This document shows, piece after piece, positions 1 through 9,400 of a stretch of 61,581 nucleotides of DNA (within the stretch, counting starts at the first letter, position 1; each line of letters opens with the position of its first letter). Made by a program: the position numbers and the translations under genes. The stretch is from Daejeonella sp. (GTDB lineage: Bacteria; Bacteroidota; Bacteroidia; Sphingobacteriales; Sphingobacteriaceae): NCBI RefSeq assembly GCF_030684675.1, contig NZ_JAUXXZ010000013.1, positions 1-61,581 of the forward strand. The letters run 5' to 3'. The notes beneath the pieces are model-generated. The model did not search any database and was not told where the DNA came from. It worked only from the letters and a program-made list of their open reading frames with translations.

Positions 1-1
1 G

Positions 2-118
2 AATAAGAATAAAATGAGTACGCTGAATGCAGTTAGAAACAAGTTAATCCACCGGATTTTTGCATGTGTCAACAATAACCGACCCTATGAAAAAAATTAT
101 CAAAGATTAGTTGCATAG
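2..118 (+). pseudogene. IS110-family transposase, C-terminal end (cut by window edge)
   Basis: A reading frame is open from the window edge to a TAG at 116-118, giving about 38 residues. It contains NAVRNKLIHRIFACV followed by a PYEKNYQ motif. This resembles the extreme C-terminus of IS110-type (DEDD, Tnp20 domain) transposases, which end in an RNKL...iF...Y...Y helix. If so, an insertion sequence lies just left of the window and transcribes into it. The rest of the gene is outside, so intactness cannot be judged. The call rests on a short motif; an unrelated C-terminus is possible. Confidence 0.55.
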
Positions 119-341
119 ATCATAGAAATCGGGGTCGAAGAATAAAATCATCATTTCTCTGAATTAAATTCTCCCCCTCTTACAAAAAATAAAAAAAATA
201 ATATATTTGTTCTTCAATTTTAATGCTAATTAAGATGATAGTATTAGCCACCCTTCGTATACGCTAGGGTTCCCCTTCCACAAAAATTAATTACGCAGAT
301 TTTATCTGCTTATATCTTATTTTAATCATCATTCTTTTATC

Positions 342-1766
342 ATGTCTGAAACCGTACAAAATTCCGGTAAGATTCCGGCTATAGTATCTATTATAAAACA
401 ATCGCTCAAAGGAGAAGAGCGCGATTATACCCAGGGAAGCATTCGATTATCAGTTCTTTTGCTCGCCATTCCGATGGTGCTCGAAATGATCATGGAATCT
501 GTCTTTGCCCTGGTTGATCTCTATTTTGTGGGTCACCTCGAAAACAGCAGTTATGCAATCCAGACTGTTGGCTTAACAGAATCGGTACTAACCATCATTT
601 ATTCAATCGCAATAGGCATCAGCATGGCCGCAACCGCTGTGGTCGCAAGGCGTATCGGAGAAAAAGATCCGAAGGCAGCCTCCAAAGCGGGGATGCAGGC
701 GATACTGATTGCAATATTAATCAATACAATCATCAGTATCCCCGGATTTATCTATGCCACCGATATCCTGATACTGATGGGAGCCTCTGCAGAATCGGCA
801 GCTCATGGGACTGCCTTTACCCAAATCATGATGGGAAGCAGTATTTTCATTATGCTTTTGTTTCTGATCAATGGTATTTTCAGAGGGGCCGGAAATGCAG
901 CAATTGCAATGAAAAGTCTCTGGCTGGCTAATCTGGCCAATATTATTTTATGTCCGATTTTTATCAATGGATTTGGTCCGGTACCTGCTTTCGGACTTAC
1001 CGGAGCTGCAATGGCAACCACTATGGGACGTGGTTTGGGGGTTTGCTACCAGCTTTACTATCTGTTTGATGGCAGCGGATACCTGAAAATGAAACTGACT
1101 TATCTAAAGCCGCAATGGGAGCAGATAGTCGCACTTTTAAAAATCTCGGGACCCGGAGTTTTGCAGTTTGTGATCGCATCCTGCAGCTGGATTTTCCTTG
1201 CACAATTAGTTGCAACCACAGGCGGTGATGAGGGCTCAGCAGGTTATCAGACCGCTTTGCGCTTGTTTATGTTCTTTATGCTTCCGGCCTGGGGACTGAG
1301 TAATGCTGCATCTACGCTTGTCGGGCAGAACCTTGGCGCCAAACAGATTGAGCGTGCCGAGCTTTCGGTTATCAAAACAGCCAAATACAATGTGATCTTC
1401 ATGATCTTCATTTCTTTTGTATCGATTCCCGGGGCAAGGATTATGGTATCATTTTTTACGAATGATCCGGGTGTGCAGGATGTTGCGGTGCAGGCTTTGC
1501 GAATTATCGGAGCCGGCTATGTGTTCTATGGTGTGGGTATGGTTTTAATCAATGCCTTTAATGGGGCAGGAGATACCTGGACCCCAACCTGGCTCAATCT
1601 CTTTGGCTTCTGGTTTTTCCAGATTCCGTTGGCTTATCTGCTGGCTAAGTTTTTCCAAATGGGACCTCAAGGTGTTTTTATTGCAATTCCGGTTACAGAA
1701 ATTGCGATCACCATTGCGGGGTATGTATTGTTTAAAAGGGGGAAGTGGAAGAGGGTGAAGGTTTAA
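342..1766 (+). CDS. MATE family efflux transporter
   Basis: This is a 474-residue integral membrane protein, the usual size for MATE exporters. It has about twelve hydrophobic segments in two similar halves. After a short charged N-terminus, the first half carries IPMVLEMIMESVFALVDLYFV, typical of the NorM/DinF group, and the second half has the matching LVGQNLGA stretch near residues 327-334. Such proteins export cationic drugs or metabolites by sodium or proton antiport across the inner membrane. It stands alone, with a 220-bp leader after the transposase remnant and a repeat-rich tail. The substrate cannot be read from the sequence. Confidence 0.9.
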   Translation: MSETVQNSGKIPAIVSIIKQSLKGEERDYTQGSIRLSVLLLAIPMVLEMIMESVFALVDLYFVGHLENSSYAIQTVGLTESVLTIIYSIAIGISMAATAVVARRIGEKDPKAASKAGMQAILIAILINTIISIPGFIYATDILILMGASAESAAHGTAFTQIMMGSSIFIMLLFLINGIFRGAGNAAIAMKSLWLANLANIILCPIFINGFGPVPAFGLTGAAMATTMGRGLGVCYQLYYLFDGSGYLKMKLTYLKPQWEQIVALLKISGPGVLQFVIASCSWIFLAQLVATTGGDEGSAGYQTALRLFMFFMLPAWGLSNAASTLVGQNLGAKQIERAELSVIKTAKYNVIFMIFISFVSIPGARIMVSFFTNDPGVQDVAVQALRIIGAGYVFYGVGMVLINAFNGAGDTWTPTWLNLFGFWFFQIPLAYLLAKFFQMGPQGVFIAIPVTEIAITIAGYVLFKRGKWKRVKV

Positions 1767-1768
1767 TG

Positions 1769-1810
1769 AGTTGATAGTTGACAGTTGATAATGGGGGTGA
1801 TAGTTGACAA
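1769..1810. repeat. degenerate TTGATAGTTGACAG-type tract
   Basis: Just after the MATE stop codon the sequence repeats ttgatagttgacagttgata and then gatagttgaca. Related tracts follow the DUF58 gene (11761-11790) and the purF gene (55183-55219). All three sit directly behind a stop codon. Confidence 0.6.
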
Positions 1811-1910
1811 GACACCCGATAGCTGTCTGAACTGTGATTCTTTTGATTATTGTGATTTTGATGATTTTTTCAGGACGCTAATACATATTGTCTAAAAAGA
1901 TCTGTTTCCA

Positions 1911-2064
1911 ATGAACTCAAAATTTCTAGGCGCCTCTCCTCCCCCTCTTTTGGAGGGGGCTGGGGGGAGGCCTCCTGGTGTAGTGGTAGGGGGAGGCTAT
2001 TCAATTTCAATGAGAATCTTTCTTCCAACCACCCCCTTTCATTCCCCCGCCGGCGGGGGATACT
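1911..2064 (+). repeat. gene-less copy of the DUF559 element (MITE-like)
   Basis: The block reads in order: a gaactcaaaatttctaggcg module, a C-tract/G-tract hairpin at about 1938-1966, the module gtagtggtagggggaggc, then tcaatttcaatgag at 2001-2014, and a right module with accccctttcattccccc, then a palindrome ccccgccggcgggg, ending gatact. The same modules in the same order bound the DUF559 gene at 15.2-15.85 kb. There the start codon lies in tcaatctcaatgag and the stop codon in the right module. This copy therefore looks like the element with its gene removed. No real gene is seen from 1767 to 2243; short frames here only read through the repeats. Confidence 0.7.
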
Positions 2065-2093
2065 ACCGCTAATGCCCACCGCCTAAATAATCT

Positions 2094-2190
2094 ATCTCAA
2101 GTGAACTCAAATTTCTAGGCGCTACGCCTCCCCCTCCTTCGGTCCAAAGGACTCCTTCGGAGAGGGGGCTGGGGGGTGGCTCGTGATTGT
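2094..2190 (+). repeat. second partial copy of the element's left module
   Basis: It begins gtgaactcaaatttctaggcg, nearly identical to the start of the block at 1911. It continues with a long imperfect hairpin of C-tract and G-tract arms (about 2125-2177) around ccttcggtccaaaggactcc. It lacks the right-hand module, so it is a solo left end. Confidence 0.6.
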
Positions 2191-2243
2191 TTTGATTAAC
2201 GTGATTTTTCAATCCCTGGAAACAGATAACTGACAACAGATAA

Positions 2244-3545
2244 CTAAAAACGTAGCAACGTTCCCCCAATCGCATCCACCAGTCCCTTATTCACCTCCAC
2301 CTCCTTCGCAAATTCCTTCCATCTGCCAACAGTTTCACTTATCTCTTCAATGATATGAGCAGATTTTTTGCATTTAATCGATTCGCCAATGATGAGGAGG
2401 TCTTCTTTTATAATATCCTTCCTTTTATTGTTGATGCTCAGCGCATGCTGACTCACCCAATCACTTCCGGGACGGTAGGCATGGCAAATATCATAAGCCG
2501 GAGCCAGCTCCCATTTGTCTTCCTTTTTTAGTCTGAAAGCGAAGTTCTTTGTATGGTCGTCACAATTTCGGGCGAGCACATTGAATGCCATTCTTCTGAA
2601 TAATTGCTCCATAGCCTGGTAATCAAGTTTCAGCTCGCGCATGGTTTGAAATAATTGCTCATAGCTAAAACTGCTGACCAGATTGAAATCAAAATGCTTC
2701 AGCGCACAAAAAGTTTGAATATGATGTTTTGTTTCTCCGCCTTCCCGGTCAAAGCGTTTGGTCATGAAATGTGCGCGCTCGTTTTCTTCTAAGAGCATAG
2801 AGGGCATCATGTCAATTCCGCAGGCGATGGCCATGTTATAATAAGCCATCTCCACGCGGCCGTAGCCCTTTGTTGCTCCCAGTTGCACATCACTTACCCC
2901 GTCCAGTTTGATCAGCCAATGTTCAAATCCCTGTGGAGCCTTTGTTTGTCCTGATTTAACTTCTCCTGTTTTTTCATTATAGGCAATAACCGCTTTGGGT
3001 CGGGCGCCACCAGCAGAAGTTCCAATTTTTAAGATCTCCAGCACCGCTTTTTCTTCATCTTTTTGCAGATTTGTCGCGAAGGACTCTCTGCTGTAGAGCA
3101 TTTTTTGGGCAATATCAACCAGATTGTTTATTTCAATCGAGAAGGTTCTGACGTTCTCTTTGAGGCTTGTCGGCTCAAATTCCAGAGCACCCATGCCTCT
3201 GCTGCCAATAAAGCAAAGCATTTCGACGGGGTTCATACTGTCCTGTGGCCGGCCTTGCTGTGCAAGCCAGAGGTTGATGAGCTGGTTTCCGTATTTATCA
3301 GGCAATACATCGGCCAGTAAGCCGGGCAGGCCTTTGAAAGTATCGTGTTCAGTATTTTTATTCCGGCGCAATTCAGGAAAGCTGATCACATTCCTGCCTG
3401 AATTTAGCGGCATTTTTAGCGGAGCTAATTCCCAGCCAAGCTTTTTAAATTTGGGCTCATATTCAAAACTCGCCAGACCGGTTTTTTCATCCCAGGCAAC
3501 TGCCCCAACCAGTTCATTCCAAATTTTTACTTCTGCTACATTCAT
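2244..3545 (-). CDS. hipA: HipA-family serine/threonine kinase toxin
   Basis: At 433 residues this is a full-length HipA, with the N-terminal domain (about 1-110) and the kinase domain in one chain. Visible kinase features are the glycine-rich loop GTSAGGARPK (175-184), the lysine in HWLIKLDG (about 209-216), the catalytic loop NCDDHTKN (327-334, with D329 the likely base) and the metal-binding Asp in PAYDICHA (D352). Family members phosphorylate translation targets such as aminoacyl-tRNA synthetases and cause growth arrest. The gene lies 11 bp behind hipB, so the two are co-transcribed. All key residues are present, so it is probably active; its target is unknown. Confidence 0.9.
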   Translation of the reverse strand: MNVAEVKIWNELVGAVAWDEKTGLASFEYEPKFKKLGWELAPLKMPLNSGRNVISFPELRRNKNTEHDTFKGLPGLLADVLPDKYGNQLINLWLAQQGRPQDSMNPVEMLCFIGSRGMGALEFEPTSLKENVRTFSIEINNLVDIAQKMLYSRESFATNLQKDEEKAVLEILKIGTSAGGARPKAVIAYNEKTGEVKSGQTKAPQGFEHWLIKLDGVSDVQLGATKGYGRVEMAYYNMAIACGIDMMPSMLLEENERAHFMTKRFDREGGETKHHIQTFCALKHFDFNLVSSFSYEQLFQTMRELKLDYQAMEQLFRRMAFNVLARNCDDHTKNFAFRLKKEDKWELAPAYDICHAYRPGSDWVSQHALSINNKRKDIIKEDLLIIGESIKCKKSAHIIEEISETVGRWKEFAKEVEVNKGLVDAIGGTLLRF

Positions 3546-3556
3546 CTCTATGAAGA

Positions 3557-3886
3557 TTAAGGATTCAGTTTTCTACCACCCGCACGTTTACGTTTATTCC
3601 GTTCCATTTTTGCAAGGGCAAGCGGACTAATACTCTGCTGAACTGTAAACACATCCATGATATGCAATAAGTCCAATACCCTCAAAACCTGAATTAGTGT
3701 GGCGAGTGTAACGGTTTCTCCGCGTTCCAGCAGACTCAAAGTAGAGCGACTGATACCCGCAGCATTGGCCAATTGTTCCTGCGATTTGTTCTGCTCCAGG
3801 CGATGATGCTTTACAAATGCAGCAATCTGTCCTGCCAAAGCCTTATCGTTCATTGAATTCCAATTCATGTATGATATTTCAGTCAT
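3557..3886 (-). CDS. hipB: HipB-like XRE-family antitoxin
   Basis: This 109-residue protein has a helix-turn-helix at about residues 27-75, in which NKSQEQLANAAGISRSTLSL is the recognition region. The tail is basic and lysine/arginine-rich (residues 93-109). It should bind and neutralise the HipA encoded 11 bp downstream and repress the operon. The first ATG (3886) is used here; the codons at 3868 and 3853 are possible later starts. Upstream lie a TAnnTTTG box and three AT-rich palindromes that fit autoregulation. Confidence 0.88.
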   Translation of the reverse strand: MTEISYMNWNSMNDKALAGQIAAFVKHHRLEQNKSQEQLANAAGISRSTLSLLERGETVTLATLIQVLRVLDLLHIMDVFTVQQSISPLALAKMERNKRKRAGGRKLNP

Positions 3887-3908
3887 AAATGATTATTTAC
3901 TTGTTAGT

Positions 3909-4015
3909 GAATGATAATTCATGCAAATATAATTATTTATATTGATTTTGAAAACATGAATGATTTATCATGTGGTAAATAAATATAATCAGGTTATTGA
4001 ATGAATTATAATTCA
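3909..4015. promoter_or_regulatory. hipBA promoter with three operator-like palindromes
   Basis: On the minus strand a TATATTTG box (3924-3931) fits the Bacteroidota -7 element for hipB. Around it lie related palindromic sites. They are gaatgataattcatg at 3909-3923, catga-N8-tcatg at 3955-3972, and the perfect 14-bp palindrome tgaattataattca at 4002-4015. The first would overlap the transcription start and the second the -33 region, as expected for HipB autorepression. Operator function is inferred. Confidence 0.55.
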
Positions 4016-4092
4016 ATATAAAATATTTTATTTAACTAATGTGATGTTCACTCAGGCAATCGAATTTCTTCAACTGCTCTCTATGTTACAAA

Positions 4093-4121
4093 TTGGAATA
4101 CTGAATAAATTTATATTTTTG
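4093..4121 (+). promoter_or_regulatory. cfa promoter
   Basis: TTG (4093-4095), an 18-base spacer and TATTTTTG (4114-4121) match the Bacteroidota -33/-7 pattern, 25 bases before the cfa start codon. Confidence 0.5.
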
Positions 4122-4146
4122 ATACACACCTAAAGGTTTAAAATCC

Positions 4147-5265
4147 ATGAGATCACTTGAGCAAATTTTTCGGGATGCATTTGCTGGTATAGATGTTACT
4201 GTTAACGGTGATAAGCCATGGGATATACAAGTGCATAATTCCAAATTTTATGAGCGGGTTGTAGGGGGCGGTAGTTTGGCTTTTGGAGAGTCCTATATGG
4301 AAGGATGGTGGGATTGTGAAGCCCTGGATCAGTTTTTCTTCAGGGTGTTTCATCATCGCCTGCATAAAAAATTGCCTTTGTTTAACTACGGCTTCCTTTT
4401 GTTAGCGGTGGCAGCAAAAATTAAAAACCTGCAATCCAAAAGTCGGGCGAAGCAGGTTGCTTTTAAACATTATGATATAGGTAATGAGCTTTTTGAAAAA
4501 ATGCTTGATTCCCGAATGGTGTACTCATGTGGCTATTGGGAAAAGGCTAACAATCTTGAGGAAGCTCAGGAGGCCAAGCTTGATCTGATTTGCCGAAAGT
4601 TGAAACTGGAAAAAGGCATGAGCGTGTTGGAGATAGGTTGTGGCTGGGGTGGTTTTGCTAAATATGCCGCTGAAAATTACGGTGTTTCGGTTATAGCGAT
4701 AACCATATCTGAACAGCAGGCTATTCTTGCCCGCGAATTAAATGAAGGGCTTCCTGTTGAGATCAGGTTACAGGATTACCGTGATGTGAATGAAAAATTT
4801 GACCGGGTGGTATCCATTGCGATGTTAGAGGCAGTGGGCTACCGTAATTACAGGGAGTATATGGAAGTTGCATGCAGATGTCTTAACGATGATGGCTTGT
4901 TCCTCATTCATACGATAGGAGGTGGTCATGATGCCAAAACTACAGAGCCATGGATAGATAAATATATTTTTCCTAATGGTATGGTTCCATCAGCAAGTCA
5001 GCTATCCAAATCCTGGCAGGGACTTTTTGTTTTGGAAGACTGGCATAATTTCGGCCTTTATTATGACCCCACATTAATGGCATGGCTCAAAAATTTTGAA
5101 GAAAGCTGGGATAGCATTAAGGCAGACTATGACGAAACATTTTATCGCATGTGGCGCTATTACCTGTGTGCGAGTGCGGCGACTTTCCGCTCACGCTATA
5201 ATCAACTTTGGCACATTGTTTTAACTAAACGACAAAACTTAGGAGGGTATCAATCAGTGAGATAG
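4147..5265 (+). CDS. cfa: cyclopropane-fatty-acyl-phospholipid synthase
   Basis: This 372-residue enzyme uses S-adenosylmethionine to add a methylene bridge across the double bond of unsaturated acyl chains in membrane phospholipids. E. coli Cfa is 382 residues. The SAM-binding loop is LEIGCGWGG (161-169). Other family marks are FKHYDIGNELFEKML (106-120), SCGYWE (127-132) and HTIGG near residue 255. The gene stands alone with its own promoter-like sequence and is not part of the neighbouring hipBA unit, which runs the other way. Membrane modification in stationary phase or stress is the usual role. Confidence 0.93.
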   Translation: MRSLEQIFRDAFAGIDVTVNGDKPWDIQVHNSKFYERVVGGGSLAFGESYMEGWWDCEALDQFFFRVFHHRLHKKLPLFNYGFLLLAVAAKIKNLQSKSRAKQVAFKHYDIGNELFEKMLDSRMVYSCGYWEKANNLEEAQEAKLDLICRKLKLEKGMSVLEIGCGWGGFAKYAAENYGVSVIAITISEQQAILARELNEGLPVEIRLQDYRDVNEKFDRVVSIAMLEAVGYRNYREYMEVACRCLNDDGLFLIHTIGGGHDAKTTEPWIDKYIFPNGMVPSASQLSKSWQGLFVLEDWHNFGLYYDPTLMAWLKNFEESWDSIKADYDETFYRMWRYYLCASAATFRSRYNQLWHIVLTKRQNLGGYQSVR

Positions 5266-5316
5266 GTTTTAATCCCTTGGGAGGGGAACCAAAAATAAAA
5301 AAGCTTTAAAACCCGC

Positions 5317-6069
5317 TCAATCAACTCTTAGCACATTATTCCCACCCATATTCCACACCAATCCAATACTCAAAACCCCATTCCCCGCCTGCAGGTATTT
5401 CCGGTTCTTTAAGCCGAAATTACTACCGCTGCTGTATTGCAGCTGCAGATTTTTGCTTACTGCCATTCTGGTAAAAAATACAGGCTCAAAGAAAATATTG
5501 TCTTCAGGTAATTGTTCCAGGCCGTTTATCTGGAATTTGTTTGAACGGATATGGCTAATCCGTAAGGCGGTACCATAGTTTAAGGGGAACCTGGCTCCGA
5601 ATAAATTAAGGGTTTTCTTTTTCTTAGTGCTGTAGTTGACCTGAAGGAATTTCTTGCCGAAATTAATCTCCTGTGTTTCATCTACTATAAGTCCACTGCT
5701 TGTATTTGTCAAGTAAGTACGTTCTGAATTTCCCGTTCCAAGTCCGGCGTAAATTTCCAGAATGCGGTTTTGCTCAGTTCCAATTTTTGTGAAATAGCCA
5801 ATGCCACTTTCAAGCAGATTCTGTTTGAATTCTTTTCTTGCCCTTTCCTGATTGGTTACAGAAGCATTCAGAAGTACTCCCCAGTGTTCTGAAAATGCAT
5901 AGGCAGAGTTGAATGAAAAATTTCCTTTTAAAGTCAGATGACCGGATGCATGTACTTCATCCTTAGCACTCAGCATCGGGGTGTTTGGTACATTGGGCAT
6001 GTAGAGTGAAGCACAGCTGTTTAATACTATTACTAATGTAATGATGCTGATGGATCTGATCGTATTCAT
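5317..6069 (-). CDS. outer-membrane lipoprotein of unknown function
   Basis: The 250-residue product begins with a lipoprotein signal peptide whose lipobox LNSC puts the lipidated cysteine at residue 19. The mature part has alternating hydrophobic/polar strands such as FSFNSAYAFSEHWGVLLNAS and ends in GVLSIGLVWNMGG, which suggests a small beta-barrel or beta-sandwich. I do not recognise the family. It is transcribed alone, convergent with cfa across a 51-bp gap, and followed upstream by palindromic repeats. Confidence 0.65.
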   Translation of the reverse strand: MNTIRSISIITLVIVLNSCASLYMPNVPNTPMLSAKDEVHASGHLTLKGNFSFNSAYAFSEHWGVLLNASVTNQERARKEFKQNLLESGIGYFTKIGTEQNRILEIYAGLGTGNSERTYLTNTSSGLIVDETQEINFGKKFLQVNYSTKKKKTLNLFGARFPLNYGTALRISHIRSNKFQINGLEQLPEDNIFFEPVFFTRMAVSKNLQLQYSSGSNFGLKNRKYLQAGNGVLSIGLVWNMGGNNVLRVD

Positions 6070-6170
6070 TCTGATTGGATTTACATTGGATTTGTGTGAA
6101 GCAAATAATATGCCTTGATTTAATTTCCGGGGAGAATTGTTATTGATTGTTCTTGCGAGTGCAGCGTTTT

Positions 6171-6254
6171 GTCATTGCGAGCGCAGCGCGGCAATCCCCT
6201 TAGCAATGGTACTAAACGTGATGAGATTGCTTCGTCGTGCCTCCTCGCAATGAC
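6171..6254. repeat. 84-bp palindromic intergenic repeat, copy 1
   Basis: It starts gtcattgcgag and ends ctcgcaatgac, perfect 11-bp inverted ends, with a second pair of arms (gcggcaatc / gattgcttcgtc) inside. It would fold into a long hairpin. Truncated pieces of the same sequence lie at about 6150-6170 and 6262-6307. Confidence 0.8.
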
Positions 6255-6307
6255 AATCGTGGTGTCATTACGCGTGTAGCTCTTTGTAATTGCAAGCGTA
6301 ACGCTTT

Positions 6308-6391
6308 GTCATTGCGAGCGCAGCGCGGCAATCTTCACACTAATAGTACTGAGCGTGATGAGATTGCTTCGTCGTGCCTCCTAGCAATGAC
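6308..6391. repeat. 84-bp palindromic intergenic repeat, copy 2
   Basis: Same length, orientation and ends as the copy at 6171, differing mainly in the loop (cttcacactaatagtactgagc against ccccttagcaatggtactaaac). One arm base is changed (ctagcaatgac). Together with the fragments between them the copies fill the 421-bp gap before dnaE. Short open frames here are translated repeat, not genes. Confidence 0.8.
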
Positions 6392-6460
6392 AAACATATG
6401 CTGGGTATGGTTAATATCTTTATACTTTTCAACACCCTTCTTCCCACCCTAAAAGATTTG

Positions 6461-6468
6461 TAAATTTG
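6461..6468 (+). promoter_or_regulatory. dnaE -7 box
   Basis: TAAATTTG lies 22 bases before the dnaE start codon. No convincing TTG is seen at the -33 distance. Confidence 0.4.
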
Positions 6469-6490
6469 GATTCATCCCAAAAATATTTTT

Positions 6491-9400
6491 ATGCCTGATT
6501 TTTCGCACCTCCACGTACATACACAATTTTCACTGTTGGATGGTGCGGCAGATATTTCGCGTCTCTTCAAAAAGGCTAAAGCCGATGGCATGAAAGCGAT
6601 GGCAATCACCGATCATGGGAATATGTTCGGGGTATTTAAATTTGTCGCCGAAGCCGGTAAACATGGGGTAAAACCGATTGTGGGTTGTGAGTTTTATGTC
6701 GTGGCCGACCGGCATATCAAGCAGTTTACAAAGGAAAAACGCGATCAGCGTTTTCATCAGCTTTTGCTTGCTAAAAATGCTGAAGGCTATAAAAATCTCG
6801 TAAAACTATGCTCCCTGGGCTATATCGAAGGCTTGTACAGTAAATGGCCACGTATCGATAAGGAACTGATCCTCAAACATCATAAAGGATTGATTGCGAC
6901 TACCTGTTGCCTGGGTGCTTCGGTACCTCAAACTATTTTGAAGAAAGGGGAGGAAGAGGCAGAAATTGAGTTTAAATGGTGGCTGGACCTCTTTGGGGAG
7001 GATTATTACATCGAACTTCAGCGCCATAATATCCCTGAGCAGGAGACAGTCAATGCTGTTTTGCTCAAATTTGCAAAGAAATACAATGTTAAGGTGATCT
7101 GCTCCAACGATTCGCATTATGTGGATCAGGAGGATGCAAATGCACACGATATCCTTTTATGCGTGAATACGGGCGATATGAAAAGTACGCCGATCGCTAC
7201 GGATGAAGAGAGCGGAAAGGGTTTTAGATTTGGATTCCCGAATGATCAGTTCTTCTTCAAGAGTCAGGAAGAAATGGGAAAGGTTTTTCATGATCTTCCC
7301 GAATCACTCGATAATACAAATGAAATCGTGGACAAGGTTGATATTCTTCAATTAAAGCGGGATATCATGCTTCCGAATTTTCCGATTCCTGATGAGTTTA
7401 AGATCCATCAGGGCCCAGAATCGGATAACATGAATCAGTGGGAATACCTCAAAGACCTGACCTTTAAAGGTGCCAAAGATCGCTATGTGGATATTAGTCC
7501 GGAGGTTGAAGAACGCCTCAATTTTGAGCTATTTACTATCCGTACGATGGGTTTTGCGGGTTACTTCCTCATTGTAGCTGATTTTATCCGTGCCGGGCGT
7601 GATTTGGGTGTGTTTATCGGTCCGGGGCGTGGTTCTGCCGCAGGTTCTGTGGTTGCCTATTGCATCGGGATTACCAATATCGATCCAATTAAATACAATT
7701 TGCTGTTTGAGCGTTTTCTGAACCCCGACCGTAAGTCAATGCCCGATATTGATACGGACTTTGATGATGCAGGCCGTCAGAAAGTGATTGATTATGTAGT
7801 AGATAAATACGGTAAAAATCAGGTGGCCCAGATCATTACCTATGGCTCTATGGCCGCAAAATCGAGTATTAAGGATGTTGCTCGCGTACTTGACCTGCCG
7901 CTGGCCGAGTCGAATATGCTGGCTAAGCTGGTCCCCGACAGACCGGGAACCAACCTTGTACAGGTGATGACAGCCCCGATTGACACGGTTAAGAAGGAGC
8001 AGAATCCTGAAGATTTTGAGAATATTAAAACCCTGAGGAAGATCCTGGAAGATGGTAAATCTTTGCAGGCGGATGTATTGAAAGAGGCGATGATCCTGGA
8101 AGGCTCGGTGAGGAACGTGGGTGTTCATGCGGCAGGTATCATCATTGCACCATACGATCTTACTGATATTATTCCGGTCGCGACTTCCAAGGAATCTGAC
8201 TTGCTGGTCACCCAGTTTGACGGGAGGGTGATTGAAGATGCGGGGGTAATTAAGATGGACTTTCTGGGACTCAAAACCCTGACAATTATCAAGGATGCCC
8301 TGCGTTTGATCAAGCAGAATCATCATGTCGACATCGACATCGATTATATTTCGCTCGAAGACCAGAAGACTTTTGAGCTTTACCAGCGTGGCGATACAAA
8401 TGGAACTTTCCAGTTTGAGAGCGACGGAATGCAAATGTACCTGCGCGATCTGAAGCCGGATAAGTTTGAAGATCTGATTGCGATGAATGCGCTCTATCGT
8501 CCGGGGCCAATTGAGTACATCCCCAAATTTATTTCCCGTAAACATGGTCGTGAGGCTGTGAGTTATGACCTGATGGATATGCAGGAGCATCTGGAAGAAA
8601 CCTATGGAATTACGGTTTACCAGGAGCAGGTGATGTTACTGTCGCAAAAGCTTGCTGGTTTCAGTAAGGGCGATGCGGATGTGCTGCGTAAGGCGATGGG
8701 TAAGAAGCAGATTGAGGTTCTGAATAAGATGAAAGCCCAGTTTATGGAGGGCTGTAATACCAATGGTCATGATCCGAAAATTGCCGAAAAGGTATGGACC
8801 GACTGGGAGGCTTTTGCACAATATGCCTTCAATAAATCGCATTCGACCTGTTATGCATTTGTTGCCTATCAAACGGCTTATCTTAAGGCCAATTATCCCG
8901 CAGAATACATGGCTGCGGTATTGAACAATCAGAATAACATCGAAAAGATCTCCTTCTTTATGGAGGAGTGTAAAAAGATGGGTGTCCCTGTTCTGGGGCC
9001 GGATATCAACGAATCTGAACTGAGCTTTACCGTAAATAAAAAGGGCGAGGTTCGCTTTGGCATGTCGGGAATGAAAGGTGTCGGAGAGAAGGCCGTAGAA
9101 AGTATTGTGGAGGAGCGCGAGGCAAACGGATTGTATGCCAGTGTCTATGATTTTGCACGCCGGACCAATTCACGTGCCGTGAGTAAGAAAGTATATGAAA
9201 ACCTCGTTTACGGTGGTGCATTTGACTGCTTTGGCTTTAATCGGGCCCAGTTTTTCTTTAAACCGGATGGTGGTTTTTATAATGGAATTGAGCGTTTAGT
9301 GAAGTACACGAATGATTTTCAGAATAATCTAAATTCCTCACAGGCCTCTTTGTTTGGTGGTACCAATGATGCCGAAATTACAGAACCTCAGCTTTCTGAA

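Noticed and set aside
1870-2275. Two minus-strand frames of 68-69 codons
   Set aside because: They translate the G/C-tract repeats into proline- and glycine-rich nonsense.
3124-3630. Plus-strand frame of 168 codons opposite hipA/hipB
   Set aside because: It crosses the hipA start and hipB end on the opposite strand and shows no protein-like composition; hipA has all kinase motifs.
6171-6391. Possible CRISPR array
   Set aside because: Only two 84-bp copies with a 53-bp gap that itself contains repeat fragments, and no cas genes nearby.
6237-6452. Frame of 71 codons before dnaE
   Set aside because: It is read from the 84-bp palindromic repeats.
7736-8590. Long antisense open frame (284 codons) inside dnaE
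   Set aside because: It mirrors the polymerase core codons, has no recognisable motif and lies wholly within a conserved gene.
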